Shown: piece by piece, positions 11,521 through 24,099 of the stretch | How positions within the stretch are numbered: position 1 is the stretch's first letter | Layout: every line of letters starts with the position of its first letter | Assembly: GCF_040436345.1 (NCBI RefSeq) | Contig: NC_133232.1 | Coordinates: 25,946,315-26,010,314, forward strand | From: Pagrus major | Lineage: Eukaryota > Chordata > Actinopteri > Spariformes > Sparidae | DNA: 64,000 bases | Direction of reading: 5' to 3' | Notes under the pieces: generated by a model | Database searches by the model: none | What the model was told of the DNA's origin: nothing | Seen by the model: only the letters and a program-made list of their open reading frames with translations | Program-made: the position numbers and the translations under genes

Positions 11521-11542
11521 CTCTAAGGGCCGCTGTTGGTCT
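11521..11542 (+). promoter_or_regulatory. CSE / CTCF-like promoter element of exon E
   Basis: TAAGGGCCGCTGTTGGTC, about 224 bp before the ATG. A C-rich box CACCTCCTG follows near 11577. Confidence 0.8.
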
Positions 11543-11763
11543 TTAAAGCACGTTTAGAGCTTTTGAAATGCAGCTACACCTCCTGTATTTCTCTTAGTGT
11601 CTCGCGGAGAGCAACACATTCGGTCTTCATTTGGATTCTCAGACGAATGTAGTCGTTTCGACACTGTGGATTATAGAGACATCAACAGAAGGACGATAGG
11701 GGATAATAGGACGGGTTTTTGTGAGATACCTTCGTGTGGAGTTGGGTGGATTGCTTCAGGAAT

Positions 11764-14175
11764 ATGCCTTTTATCAGCAGTGAACCCACGATTAAATGGC
11801 AAGTAAGGGCCTTCATCCTTGTTTTTCTTATTGACGCGGCAGGCTGTCAAATCCGCTACTCTGTCCCAGAGGAGATGAGAAAGGGCTCCTTTGTGGGAAA
11901 TGTGGCTGAAGATTTAGGTATCGACGCTAAAAGGCTGAAATCAGGCGGTGCCCGGATTGTTAGCGGTGATAGCAGCGAGTACATCCGGCTGGATGCAGAC
12001 AAAGGGATTCTTGTGGTGGGAGAAAGGATAGATAGAGAGCAGCTCTGCGGGCAGACATCGCCCTGTAGCTTGAATTTCGAAATGATAATGATGAATCCAA
12101 TGCAACTACACAGCGTCGTAGTGGAAGTGTTAGATGTAAATGATAATGCGCCTGTGTTTCCTGAGAAAGAAGTGCGTGTAGAAATAGTAGAATCGGCTCT
12201 TCTTGGAACAGAAATATTACAAGAGAGTGCCACCGATCTTGATGTAGGCATCAACGCTTTACAAGGCTACACGTTACACCCCACAACGCATTTCAATATT
12301 AAGGTCATGTCCAGCCCAAATGGTCATAAATATGCACAGTTGTATCTTTCTAATGCCTTAGACCGCGAGAAAGAAGACACGCTGCTCCTTATGCTTACTG
12401 CTGTGGACGGTGGCGAACCACAGAGATCAGGGACACTAAAAATACATGTAACCGTGCTCGACACAAATGACAACGCTCCGGTTTTTACGCAATCAAATAT
12501 CAAGGCGACTGTTAAAGAAAATGTTCCAAAGGGAACTTTAGTGGTGCGCTTGAGCGCTACGGATGCAGATGATGGGATGTATGGCCGCGTTACCTACCAC
12601 TTTAATCGCATGTCTAGTAATGTTGCAGAGCTATTTCATCTGGATGAAAACAGCGGTGATTTAACTGTCAACGGTATGATTGATTATGAAGAGAATAAAG
12701 TATTTGAGATTAGCGTGCAGGCAAAAGATCAAGGTGGACAAAGCACATCCACAAAAGTGATAATCGAGGTGATGGATGTTAATGACAATGCACCTGTAAT
12801 AACGCTGACCTCGTTTTCTAGCGCCATCGCTGAGGATTCTCCTATTGGAACCACTGTGGCAATCATAAACGTTAAAGATATAGATTCAGGCAAAAATGGG
12901 AAAGTAGACTGCTCAGTTAATGGCAACATCCCGTTTGCAATCCACTCATCTCTAAAGAATTATTATACTGTGGTGACAAACGGTGTCCTTGACAGGGAGC
13001 GTAATCCTGATTACAATATCACTTTCACTGCTATGGATGAAGGCAGCCCAGCACTCTCGACTAACAAGACAATAACACTTCGAGTGTCCGACGTTAATGA
13101 TAATGCCCCTGTATTTGAACAGAGTTATTATGAAGCTAATATCATGGAGAATAACTCCCCAGGGTTATCTGTATTTTCTGTGAAAGCACACGACTCTGAC
13201 TCGGGCCAAAACGCACGTGTGTCTTACCTGCTTATTGATACTGAATTAAATGGTAACCCCATATCCACCTACATATCTGTTAACGCAGAGAGTGGAGTTA
13301 TACAAGCAGTTCGATCATTTGACTTTGAGCAAATTAAAAGTCTAAATATTTTTGTAAGGGGACAGGATGGGGGTTCCCCGCCTTTAAGCAGTAACGCCAC
13401 AGTTAAATTAAATATTCAAGATCAGAACGACAACCCTCCTCAGGTTCTGTACCCAGTCCAGACTGGTGGCTCTCTGGTGGCTGAAATGGTGCCTCGTTCA
13501 GCAGATGTGGGCTATCTGGTGACTAAAGTGGTGGCTGTTGATGTGGACTCTGGACAGAATGCCTGGCTCTCCTATAAACTGCAGAAAGCCACAGACAGGG
13601 CGCTGTTTGAAGTGGGCTCACAGAATGGAGAAATCAGAACTATCCGCCAGGTGACTGATAAAGATGCTGTGAAACAGAGACTGACTGTTATAGTGGAGGA
13701 CAACGGGCAGCCCTCTCGTTCAGCTACAGTCATTGTTAACGTGGCGGTGGCGGACAGCTTCCCTGAAGTGCTGTCGGAGTTCACTGACTTTCCTCACGAC
13801 AAGGAGTACAATGACAACCTGACTTTTTACTTAGTGCTGGCTTTGGCTGTAGTGTCCTTCCTCTTCATCACGTGTTTAGTGGTTATTATATCAGTGAAAA
13901 TCTACAGATGGAGACAGTCTCGCGTCCTGTATCACTCCAGTCTCCCTGTGATTCCATATTATCCTCCACGTTACTCAGACACTTTGGGGACAGGGACTCT
14001 CCCACACGTGTACAACTACGAGGTGTGCAGGACGACTGACTCCAGAAGGAGTGACTGTAAGTTCGGCAGAGCTGGTAGTCAGAACGTGTTGATAATGGAC
14101 CCCAGTTCTACAGGGACGATGCAGCGGATGCAGAGTGAGAAGAGCATCCTGGACGAACCAGACTCTCCTCTAGAG
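11764..14175 (+). CDS. Exon E: divergent protocadherin variable exon, QIRY subtype (804 codons)
   Basis: Start taken at ATG 11764 (MPFISSEPTIKWQVR...); upstream the frame opens only at GTG. Signal peptide ends near AAGC before QIRYSVPEEMRKGSF. EC1 Cys pair LCGQTSPC. EC1-EC5 are clearly separate from both neighbouring subfamilies (EC3 YHFNRMSSNVAELF; EC4 SLKNYYTVVTNG), yet from QDQNDNPPQVLY onward the protein matches the rest. EC6 carries FEVGSQNGE, a Leu-to-Ser variant shared with exons M and O. TM 689-711. Tail RRSDCKFGRAG. Donor GAG|GTGAGG, phase 0. It may represent an older ortholog class, but which cannot be said. Confidence 0.95.
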
Positions 14176-14291
14176 GTGAGGCCTTTGACATACTGATCTT
14201 CACCTTTAATTGTGTGTGTGCTTTTTCAGAGGCATCACTAACCAGCGGGTGGTGTTTGGGCTCACATGTCACTGGTAATCCATAAAACATT

Positions 14292-14319
14292 TTCAGAACT
14301 ACAGCTCATGGACAGCTCC
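14292..14319 (+). promoter_or_regulatory. Expanded RE1/NRSE-like site
   Basis: TTCAGAACT, 9 nt, GGACAGCTCC. Same half-site spacing as the site at 11016, in the adjacent spacer. Confidence 0.55.
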
Positions 14320-14707
14320 ACTGACTGGAGGTTAATCGTATTTCGTGAATTGATTCGCTATGAAGCAAAACCTTGTGTTGTTTTAACTGAAAACCTAATG
14401 TCATTTCTTACCTGAATTCCTATAGATGCATTTTCACATATTTAATGCCTTATAGCATTTGGTCCAATGTAAATTAATGCAGATCCGGAGAGACTAAAGC
14501 CTTTATTCTGATTAAAGACACAAGGTATGGTAATCAAAGATACAACACAAACTTGCGAAAGAATCAAACACAGTTTTGGTTTTCTGTTTTATATGAATGG
14601 ATTACAGTATTGGCGTTTTGATCTACAATTCTAGCTCTTCGACACCTAAAGTGCTTGGCATTTTATCTTTTATTTTCTGCTTGTGTTCATGATATTCGTG
14701 CTTTGGA

Positions 14708-14729
14708 CAGTAAGGGACGCTGTTGGTCA
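14708..14729 (+). promoter_or_regulatory. CSE / CTCF-like promoter element of exon F
   Basis: AAGGGACGCTGTTGGTCA. The base before CGCTGTTG is A where most promoters have C; G, H and K share this. Confidence 0.8.
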
Positions 14730-14937
14730 GTGAAACAAGTGATCAGAGTTGATTCAGAGGAGGCAGAGCCCTCATTTTTCTGTTCAGTCAGGAGAGAAGA
14801 CAAACCGTGGGCTTCATAAGCAGGGCTGCGGTCACAATTTCATTCGGAGCGAGGACTTTAAAATCAGAGGATCGTTTGATGATACTGCCTTTGTTCTCTG
14901 TGGATTGTATATGTTTTCACCTTTTCTTATTTTTGCA

Positions 14938-17373
14938 ATGGCGTTTGAAAGGTCTCCTCCTTTTTGCGTAAAATGGCGTTTGTACAGCAGGTCAGTATGG
15001 CTGTTTCTGCTGTTCCTTTGCTGTCTCACTCACACCGTGTCTGGCCAAATCAGATATACAATTCCGGAGGAGCTGAAAAAGGGATCTCTTATCGGTAATG
15101 TAGCTCAAGATCTTGGTTTGGATGTGCAAAGGCTTCGTTCTGGTCGGGCCCGTATCGTGACAAGACAAAGCATCCAGTACACCGAGCTGAAAACAGACAA
15201 AGGCATTTTAGTCGTCAACGAGAGAATAGACCGAGAGCAGCTGTGCGGAGACGTAACACCCTGCAGCTTCAGCTTTGAGGTGATTTTAGAAAATCCTATG
15301 GAATTACACCGAGTAACAGTGGAGATAGTTGACATAAATGACAATGCTCCGACGTTTACGAAGGATGAAATTAAATTTGAAATAAGCGAATCTGCCACAC
15401 TGGGATCACGCTTTTTGTTACCCAGTGCCGAAGACGCAGATGTAGGCAGTAACGGTCTCCAGAAATACATACTAACTACCAATGACATATTTGGTTTAAA
15501 GCAACACTCGAGTCCAGATGGCCGAAAATATGCCGAAATGATCTTACAAAAGCCATTAGACAGAGAAAGCGAGCCAAGAATGTCACTGAAGCTCATCGCT
15601 GTTGACGGTGGAACTCCGCATAGATCTGGTACAGTAAATATAGATATTACAGTGCTTGATGCTAATGATAATCCTCCCATTTTTAACCAGACTCTTTACA
15701 GGGCTACTGTCTCAGAGAATGCATTAAAAGGCACCTATATTACCACAGTAAATGCCAGTGATGCAGACAGTGGATCTAACGGTCTTGTCACATATAGATT
15801 CTCAAATATGAAAAAACAGCTGGTTGATATATTTAACTTAGACGAAATTACGGGAGTCATCACACTCACAGGGCAGGTAGATTACGAAAGGGATAAGAAA
15901 CATGAGATTATGATTGAAGCTATGGACCAAGGAGGTCTGACAGATTCAAGTAAGGTGCTAATTGAGATTGTGGACGTCAACGATAACGCACCTGTCATAA
16001 ATGTGATGTCATTCTCCAGCCCCGTGCCGGAGGATTCAGCCCCGGGTACCACAGTTGCAATAATTAATGTGATTGACGCAGACTCAGAGCAAAATGGCCA
16101 GATTATATGTACAACAGACAGCAGCCTCCCGTTTAAAATTAAATCAACATTAACTAATTACTATGCATTAGTAACGGACTCAGCTTTTGACAGAGAAGTT
16201 GTACCAGAATATAATATCACTGTAAGAGCAACCGACTCGGGATCGCCACCCTTGTCAAGCACAACAATATTACGTCTGAGAATCTCTGATGTGAATGACA
16301 ATGCTCCAGTATTTGAAAAAAATAGCTACGTTTCTCACGTGCCAGAAAATAATTCCCCTGGAATGTCCATATTTTCCGTCAAAGCACAGGACAATGACTG
16401 GAACCAAAACGCTAGGATATCATACTTTCTCGAAGAAACACAGATCAATGGGAGTCCCACCTCCTCTTACGTCTCCATAAACAGTGAAACTGGAGCTATA
16501 CACGCAGTGCGCTCGTTTGACTATGAGCAAATTAAACAGCTGCAGCTCGTCGTCAAAGCGCAGGATGGAGGCTCTCCTCCACTCAGTAGTAATGTGAGTG
16601 TGAAAATAATGATCCAGGACCAGAACGACAACCCCCCTCAGGTTCTGTACCCAGTCCAGACTGGTGGCTCTCTGGTGGCTGAAATGGTGCCTCGTTCAGC
16701 AGATGTAGGCTACCTGGTGACTAAAGTGGTGGCTGTTGATGTGGACTCTGGACAGAATGCCTGGCTCTCCTATAAACTGCAGAAAGCCACAGACAGGGCG
16801 CTGTTTGAAGTGGGCTTACAGAATGGAGAAATCAGAACCATCCGCCAGGTGACTGATAAAGATGCTGTGAAACAGAGACTGACTGTTATAGTGGAGGACA
16901 ACGGGCAGCCCTCTCGTTCAGCTACAGTCATTGTTAACGTGGCGGTGGCGGACAGCTTCCCTGAAGTGCTGTCGGAGTTCACTGACTTTCCTCACGACAA
17001 GGAGTACAATGACAACCTGACTTTTTACTTAGTGCTGGCTTTGGCTGTAGTGTCCTTCCTGTTCATCACGTGTTTAGTGGTTATTATATCAGTGAAAATC
17101 TACAGATGGAGACAGTCTCGCGTCATGTATCACTCCAGTCTCCCTGTGATTCCATATTATCCTCCACGTTACTCAGACACTTTGGGGACAGGGACTCTCC
17201 CACACGTGTACAACTACGAGGTGTGCAGGACGACTGACTCCAGAAGGAGTGACTGTAAGTTCGGCAGAGCTGGAAGTCAGAACGTGTTGATAATGGACCC
17301 CAGTTCTACAGGCACGATGCAGCGGATGCAGAGTGAGAAGAGCATCCTGGATGAACCAGACTCTCCTCTTGAG
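14938..17373 (+). CDS. Exon F: divergent protocadherin variable exon, QIRY subtype (812 codons)
   Basis: Two in-frame ATGs are plausible, 14911 (MFSPFLIFAM) and 14938 (MAFERSPPFCVKWR). I chose the second because it gives a normal signal peptide (hydrophobic LFLLFLCCL, then VSGQIRYTIPEELKKGSL); the first would add nine residues. EC1 Cys pair LCGDVTPC is shared only with G (GDVTPC), so F and G are sisters. EC3 has SNMKKQLVDIFNLDE. TM 697-719. The tail has SRVMYHSS where the others have SRVLYHSS. Donor GAG|GTCAGT. The 3' intronic flank resembles those of L and M, not G. Confidence 0.94.
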
Positions 17374-17468
17374 GTCAGTTAAATAATGTAGCTTCGTCTC
17401 GATGTCATTATTTCTCCTCCTGTGTTTAGTCACATTGATAGTGAACCTCTGCGCTCTATACCTACATT

Positions 17469-17489
17469 TTCAGCACCATGGACAGCATC
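17469..17489 (+). promoter_or_regulatory. RE1/NRSE-like REST site
   Basis: Core TTCAGCACCATGGACAG, one change from the NRSE consensus core (T for C in CAC-GG). Confidence 0.8.
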
Positions 17490-18051
17490 TCACTTTGTAT
17501 CACTTTCCTCTTTATTCACATTCAGATCTTCAAAATTGTAATATTACCTACACTCTCAACCGTTGATATGCTGACAGGTTATTTCACACGCACATTACTT
17601 CACTCAGTTACATTGTATGTTAAAGCGAACTAAAAATTAGTTTTGTTCCCAATATTATAAATATGCTAAATACTGGCAATCAAAAATGCCATTTTTGTAT
17701 ATGTTTGTTTGCTATGATGTATTTCCTTTCTCTTTGTCTCTTTCTCTAGTCTCTTTAACATTTATATTTACTACATTCTAACTTTTGGCAGAATTGAACC
17801 ATTAAATGATAAACTGCAGTGCTAAACATTTTTACTCAATGAGACTTGTTTGGTCACACAGCCATATTGCTGACTATCTGATCTTGGTTTGGGTAGGAGT
17901 GTGTATTTATATGTTAAATCCTGGATTGATATATTTCACCTATTCATTTTCTAATTGCTGTATCCCTAGATTAAAATACACTGAAACATTTTTATTTATG
18001 TTTTATTATATAATCTAATGGCAGTTGGCTCGGTTCTTTCCCCCTTTTGGA

Positions 18052-18073
18052 CTCTAAGCGACGCTGTTGATCA
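18052..18073 (+). promoter_or_regulatory. CSE / CTCF-like promoter element of exon G
   Basis: TCTAAGCGACGCTGTTGATC, about 258 bp before the ATG. Confidence 0.78.
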
Positions 18074-18325
18074 GTAAAACAGTGTGGTGTTGTTAGAACC
18101 GTGATAGAGGAGAGAAAGGGGAGAGGGAGAAACACTGTTCTCATACAAGGAGGCGTTCGACGGGAATACAGTCGCCTGGTTTGAAGCAGCTTTTTCTATT
18201 TGATAAGAACAGTTTTGCTGGACATAAATGCAGGACTATTGAACTGGAAATACACCTTGCGTCTATGTGTGGTGTGTGTGTGGATATATTTTTTGAGATA
18301 CATTTAGGATTTTATTCTTTACGAC

Positions 18326-20752
18326 ATGGGGACACGCCAGCATCGATGCGGAAAATGGCTGTTGTGTTGGACACTTACATGGCAGCTGTTCATTTTTGTC
18401 TCCATGATTTCCACTATCAACGCTCAAATCCGTTATTCAATACCGGAGGAGATGAAGAAAGGCTCTCTGATCGGTAATGTAGCGCAAGACCTTGGTTTGG
18501 ATCTGAATCGGCTCCGTTCTGGTCGGGCCCGTATCGTGACCGGAGAAAACAACCAGTACACTGAGCTAAGAACAGACAAAGGGATTCTAGTCGTGAATGA
18601 GAGAATAGACCGGGAAGAGCTTTGTGGAGACGTAACACCGTGCAGCTTCAGCTTCGAAATTATTTTAGAAAATCCAATTGAACTGCACAGGGTGACAGTA
18701 GAAATATTAGACGTCAATGACCATGCGCCAACCTTCAAAAATAACGTGATTAATCTAGAGATTAGTGAATCTGCAACGATAGGATCTCATTTTGATTTAG
18801 AAAGCGCATATGATCCCGATGCAGGAATTCACAGCTTGCAGAAATATGTTTTATCACGGAATGATAATTTCGCTTTGAAGCAGCACTCCAACGCTGATGG
18901 AATCACATTCGCTGTGATGATTTTACAGAAGCCATTAGACAGAGAGCTAAATCCACACCTCTCTTTGAAGCTGATTGCAGTAGACGGAGGAACTCCACAG
19001 CGATCTGGTACAGTGAATATAGAAATCACTGTTCTTGATGTCAATGATAATCCTCCAGTATTTAATCAATCACTCTACACTGCTACTGTGATAGAAAATG
19101 CACCCATAGGCACCTACATAACCACTGTGAATGCTTCAGATGCCGACAGTGGGTCTAATGGCTTGGTCGCGTATACTTTTTCTAATTTAAAGGGAAAGTC
19201 TGGCGAAAAATTTGAAATCGACAGTGTATCAGGCAAAATAACTGTTGCTGATAATATTGATTTCGAAAAAGACAAAAAATACGAAATAAGAGTGATCGCC
19301 AAAGATCAGGGTGGCTTAAGTGACGCAACTAAAGTTGTCATCGAGGTCACTGACATAAATGACAATGCACCGGTTATAAATATAATGTCCTTCTCCAACC
19401 TGATTTCAGAGGATGTCCCTCCAGGCACAACTATAGCTGTTTTTAATGTTAAAGATGCAGATTCTGAAAGAAACGGTCAGATTACATGCTCAATAGATTC
19501 TAGTCTTCCTTTTAAAATCCAGTCTTCTTTGACTAATTATTACAATTTGCTTTCAGATGTAGCTTTTGATCGTGAAACGAAAACAGAATACAACATAACC
19601 ATTACTGCAACTGATTCAGGGTCACCCCCACTTTCTACTAAAACAACTTTACACCTAAGACTTTCTGATGTAAACGATAATGCTCCACTCTTTAGTAAAC
19701 CGAGTTATTCTGCATATATAATTGAAAATAATCTCCCTGGTTTGTCAATATTCACCGTGAGCGCGCAAGATTCTGACTGGAATCAGAACGCACGAATCTC
19801 ATACTTTCTTGAGGACACTCAGGTCAGTGGCAGCCCAGTTTCCTCTTATGTATCCATAAATTCTGAAACCGGAGTGATACACGCAGTGCGCTCATTTGAT
19901 TATGAGCAGATCAAGCAGCTGGTTTTCAGTGTCAAAGCGCAGGATGGAGGCTCTCCTCCACTCAGTAGTAATGTGAGCGTGAAAATAATGATCCAGGACC
20001 AGAACGACAACCCTCCTCAGGTTCTGTACCCAGTCCAGACTGGTGGCTCTCTGGTGGCTGAAATGGTGCCTCGTTCAGCAGATGTGGGCTATCTGGTGAC
20101 TAAAGTGGTGGCTGTTGATGTGGACTCTGGACAGAATGCCTGGCTCTCCTATAAACTGCAGAAAGCCACAGACAGGGCGCTGTTTGAAGTGGGCTTACAG
20201 AATGGAGAAATCAGAACTATCCGCCAGGTGACTGATAAAGATGCTGTGAAACAGAGACTGACTGTTATAGTGGAGGACAACGGGCAACCCTCTCGTTCAG
20301 CTACAGTCATTGTGAACGTGGCGGTGGCGGACAGCTTCCCTGAAGTGCTGTCGGAGTTCACTGACTTTCCTCACGACAAGGAGTACAATGACAACCTGAC
20401 TTTTTACTTAGTGCTGGCTTTGGCTGTAGTGTCCTTCCTCTTCATCACGTGTTTAGTGGTTATTATATCAGTGAAAATCTACAGATGGAGACAGTCTCGC
20501 GTCCTGTATCACTCCAGTCTCCCTGTGATTCCATATTATCCTCCACGTTACTCAGACACTTTGGGGACAGGGACTCTCCCACACGTGTACAACTACGAGG
20601 TGTGCAGGACGACTGACTCCAGAAGGAGTGACTGTAAGTTCGGCATAGCTGGTAGTCAGAACGTGTTGATAATGGACCCCAGTTCTACAGGGACGATGCA
20701 GCGCATGCAAAGTGAGAAGAGCATCCTGGATGAACCAGACTCTCCTCTTGAG
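18326..20752 (+). CDS. Exon G: divergent protocadherin variable exon, QIRY subtype (809 codons)
   Basis: ATG 18326 (MGTRQHRCGKWLLCW) is the first in-frame ATG. The signal segment WQLFIFVSMIS precedes NAQIRYSIPEEMKKGSL. Sister of F by EC1 (LCGDVTPC) and by EC4 (DSSLPFKI, SLTNYY). One EC1/EC2 linker reads DVNDHAP instead of DxNDNAP, a His at a usually invariant Asn of the calcium motif. TM 694-716. The tail has CKFGIAGSQN, Ile for Arg, the only such change in the window. Donor GAG|GTTAGC, phase 0. Confidence 0.95.
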
Positions 20753-21147
20753 GTTAGCTTTGTCTTTTTCTAAAGTTCTATTAATGTACAATTTTATGTT
20801 ATTTTTTTAAATATTAGATATTTGGTGTCGATACAAATATTTAGCCTTATCAGATAATTACTCACATCACATTTTGCAGCATCAATAATATCAGTACTCA
20901 AGTATTCATCAAAAGTGGACCGATACACAAATTTGACAAGAATCAATTTGTACCGCATGAACATTTTAAACCTGTTTCATCCGCCAAAGCGCACTGACCG
21001 GCAAAAAATGGGTACCTTGTCCTGCCTTTTATTTTGTCTATTTTAACTTTGCTAATGCAATCCGAATTAGCGTCAGATATACAGATTCACACTGTAAGAG
21101 TTATACGGTCTGTCTGCTTGTTGCCTCTGTCCGTCCTGTCAGTGCCC

Positions 21148-21168
21148 GTCAGCACCATGGACAGCGCA
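21148..21168 (+). promoter_or_regulatory. RE1/NRSE-like REST site
   Basis: Core GTCAGCACCATGGACAG followed by CGCA, close to the consensus 3' end GCGCC. Confidence 0.78.
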
Positions 21169-21243
21169 ACATTGTGTCCCTTTCCCTTTTCCAGTGCCTC
21201 TCCTCCGTGTGTTCGTATAGCTGCTTCACTGAGCCTGTGTATA

Positions 21244-21258
21244 TGTGTGTGTGTATAT

Positions 21259-21304
<46 letters not shown>
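21244..21304. repeat. TG microsatellite
   Basis: TG/GT dinucleotide tract interrupted once by TATATAA near 21255. Confidence 0.95.
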
Positions 21305-21307
<3 letters not shown>

Positions 21308-21447
21308 ACATTTCACTGATGTGCACAGCAAGTTATCTCTATGTTTTAGTATTTAACGTGTAAACATAAACATATCTGAACATACATTTTGATCAACACC
21401 CCTGAAAATCAGCAGTGTCTTTGTAATGTGCAGTACAGTGAATCCAA

Positions 21448-21469
21448 CTCACAGGGACGCTGTTGACCA
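21448..21469 (+). promoter_or_regulatory. CSE / CTCF-like promoter element of exon H
   Basis: CAGGGACGCTGTTGACCA; then TACCTCCCCCATCAT at about 21502. Confidence 0.8.
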
Positions 21470-21684
21470 GTCTGCTGAAATTTCAGAGCTCATTGCAGCT
21501 GTACCTCCCCCATCATCTCCAAATGTTACGGAGGAAGAAAAAACAGAATTAAAAGGCACGTTGTGGAAGAGGGAGATGATCAAACACGGAGATACCAGGC
21601 GAATTATCAGCATTCTTGGGAGTTTGGATTACTGATTTTTGTATCGAAAATCTTTCACTGGATAAAGGATTTGTTACCATTTTT

Positions 21685-24099
21685 ATGGACGGCAGAATGT
21701 CGGACAGAACAATGAAACGGCAAGTAGGCCTGCTGTTGTTTGTGTCGGTTGTTTCTCTCAGCTCGGTTTTAGGGCAGGTCAGCTACTCTATTCCTGAGGA
21801 AATGGCAAAAGGATCTTTAGTTGGCAACATAGCTCAGGATTTAGGTTTGGATGTGAAACGGCTGAAATCGGGGAAGGCTCGTATTTACACCGGGGAAGGT
21901 ACAGAATACATCGAGCTGAATAAAGAGAGAGGAGTCCTTGTAATGAAAGAGCGGATAGACAGAGAAGCGCTCTGCGGACAGACGACGCCCTGTGCTCTTG
22001 ATTTTCAGATAATCTTGGAGAATCCTATGCAGTTTTACAGCATTACGGTCGAGATCACCGACATTAACGACAACTCCCCTGGTTTTAAAAATAGGGAAAT
22101 GAAATTTGACATTAGTGAGACGGCGCAAATCGGATCGAAATTTGTTTTAGAAAAGGCAATAGATTATGACGTCGGGGTAAATGGTCTAAAGCGCTATTCA
22201 CTGAGTTCAAGTGATACATTCACTTTAAACCCATATCGAATTGGCAGCAGTAGAAATGTTGAGATGGTTTTAAAGAAGCAGCTTGACCGAGAGAAACAGG
22301 ATCATTTGTCTTTAGTGTTGACTGCTTTAGATGGTGGCGACCCGCAGCTCTCTGGAACGATCCAAATTGTCATTACTGTGTTGGACGCAAACGATAATTC
22401 ACCTGTTTGTACTCAGACAGAGTATAAAACTAATGTAAAGGAAAATTCGTTGAAAGGAGCTGTTCTAACCACTGTGAGCGCATCTGATGCAGATGAAGGT
22501 CTGCACGGACACATACAGTATTCAATGTCTAATGTTCCAGAGGGCGCACTTGACCTCTTTCACGTAGATCAGGAAAATGGTGTGGTTACGTTAGTGGGGA
22601 CACTTGACTATGAGAAATTTCGACATTATGAGATAGATGTCCAAGCATCAGATGAAGGTGGTAACTCAGATGTTTGCAAAGTCATAATCGAGGTGCTGGA
22701 CACAAACGACAACCCACCAGCTATTAATATTATGTCAACGTCATCCAGTATATCTGAGGATGTTAAACCAGGCACAGTTCTGACAATGATGAACGTTCAG
22801 GATCCAGATTCGGATGAAAATGGCAAAGTCCACTGTGTTTTAGATGAAAATAGTCAATTTAAAATCATGTCAACATCAAATAATTTCTTTACTTTGGTGA
22901 CAGATGGTGAATTAGACAGAGAGATCGCGTCACAATATAATGTAACAGTGACCTGCTCTGATGAAGGAGTGCCCTCCCTCTCCAGCAGCGTCACTCTCAC
23001 CTTACAGATCTCTGATGTGAATGACAACGCGCCTGTCTTTGAGAGGAGCTCATATGAGGCCTACATTGTAGAAAACAACACACCAGGCCTCTCTATATTC
23101 ACAGTGAGAGCCAGAGACGCTGACTGGAACCAGAATGCTCGTGTCTCTTACATCCTGGAGGACTCCTCTGTTAACGGAGTGCCAGTCTCCTCATATGTGT
23201 CCGTCAGTGCTGATAGTGGAGTCATCCATGCAGTGCGCTCTTTTGACTACGAGCAGATCAAAGATTTCCAGTTCCGCGTCAAAGCGCAGGATGGAGGCTC
23301 TCCTCCACTCAGTAGTAATGTGAGCGTGAAATTAATGATCCAGGACCAGAACGACAACCCTCCTCAGGTTCTGTACCCGGTCCAGACTGGTGGCTCTCTG
23401 GTGGCTGAAATGGTGCCTCGTTCAGCAGATGTGGGCTATCTGGTGACTAAAGTGGTGGCTGTTGATGTGGACTCTGGACAGAATGCCTGGCTCTCCTATA
23501 AACTGCAGAAAGCCACAGACAGGGCGCTGTTTGAAGTGGGCTTACAGAATGGAGAAATCAGAACTATCCGCCAGGTGACTGATAAAGATGCTGTGAAACA
23601 GAGACTGACTGTTATAGTGGAGGACAACGGGCAGCCCTCTCGTTCAGCTACAGTCATTGTTAACGTGGCGGTGGCGGACAGCTTCCCTGAAGTGCTGTCG
23701 GAGTTCACTGACTTTCCTCACGACAAGGAGTACAATGACAACCTGACTTTTTACTTAGTGCTGGCTTTGGCTGTAGTGTCCTTCCTGTTCTTCACGTGTT
23801 TAGTGGTTATTATATCAGTGAAAATCTACAGATGGAGACAGTCTCGCGTCCTGTATCACTCCAGTCTCCCTGTGATTCCATATTATCCACCACGTTACTC
23901 AGACACTTTGGGGACAGGGACTCTCCCACACGTGTACAACTACGAGGTGTGCAGGACGACTGACTCCAGAAGGAGTGACTGTAAGTTCGGCAGAGCTGGT
24001 AGTCAGAACGTGTTGATAATGGACCCCAGTTCTACAGGGACGATGCAGCGGATACAGAGTGAGAAGAGCATCCTGGACGAACCAGACTCTCCTCTAGAG
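21685..24099 (+). CDS. Exon H: gamma-type protocadherin variable exon, QVSY subfamily (805 codons)
   Basis: First member of the large subfamily in which homology extends back into EC4. ATGs at 21685, 21697 (MSDRTM) and 21712 are all in frame; the first is used, though MSDRTM matches the starts of Q and T. Signal VGLLLFVSVVSLSS, then GQVSYSIPEEMAKGSL. EC1 Cys pair LCGQTTPC. EC4 ends REIASQYNVTVTCSDEG, like R and S (REIASQYN) and unlike I-Q (REBASEYN pattern, usually RERASEYN). TM 690-712 reads SFLFFTCLVV, Phe for the Ile seen in every other exon. Donor GAG|GTCAGT. Confidence 0.95.

Larger units (their letters stand above)
10894..11763 (+). other. Spacer D-E: expanded RE1, CSE promoter
   Basis: Holds a split RE1 at 11016-11043, AT-rich sequence and the exon E CSE at 11521. 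The open frame at 10948-11202 lacks any protocadherin or other recognisable content and is not called. Confidence 0.7.
14176..14937 (+). other. Spacer E-F: expanded RE1, CSE promoter
   Basis: An RE1 with 9-nt spacing lies at 14292-14319 and the exon F CSE at 14708. The remainder is AT-rich, with nothing else recognised. Confidence 0.7.
17374..18325 (+). other. Spacer F-G: RE1, CSE promoter
   Basis: RE1 at 17469 lies 96 bp after the donor; CSE of exon G at 18052. The middle is AT-rich with no recognised element. Confidence 0.7.
20753..21684 (+). other. Spacer G-H: RE1, TG microsatellite, CSE promoter
   Basis: The segment 20815-21010 is complex, non-repetitive sequence I could not assign. RE1 at 21148, TG repeat 21244-21304, CSE at 21448, and a C-rich box at about 21502-21516. 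Confidence 0.65.

Noticed and set aside
20815-21010. Possible transposon fragment in spacer G-H
   Set aside because: Sequence is complex but has no terminal repeats, target duplication or coding trace that I can recognise.
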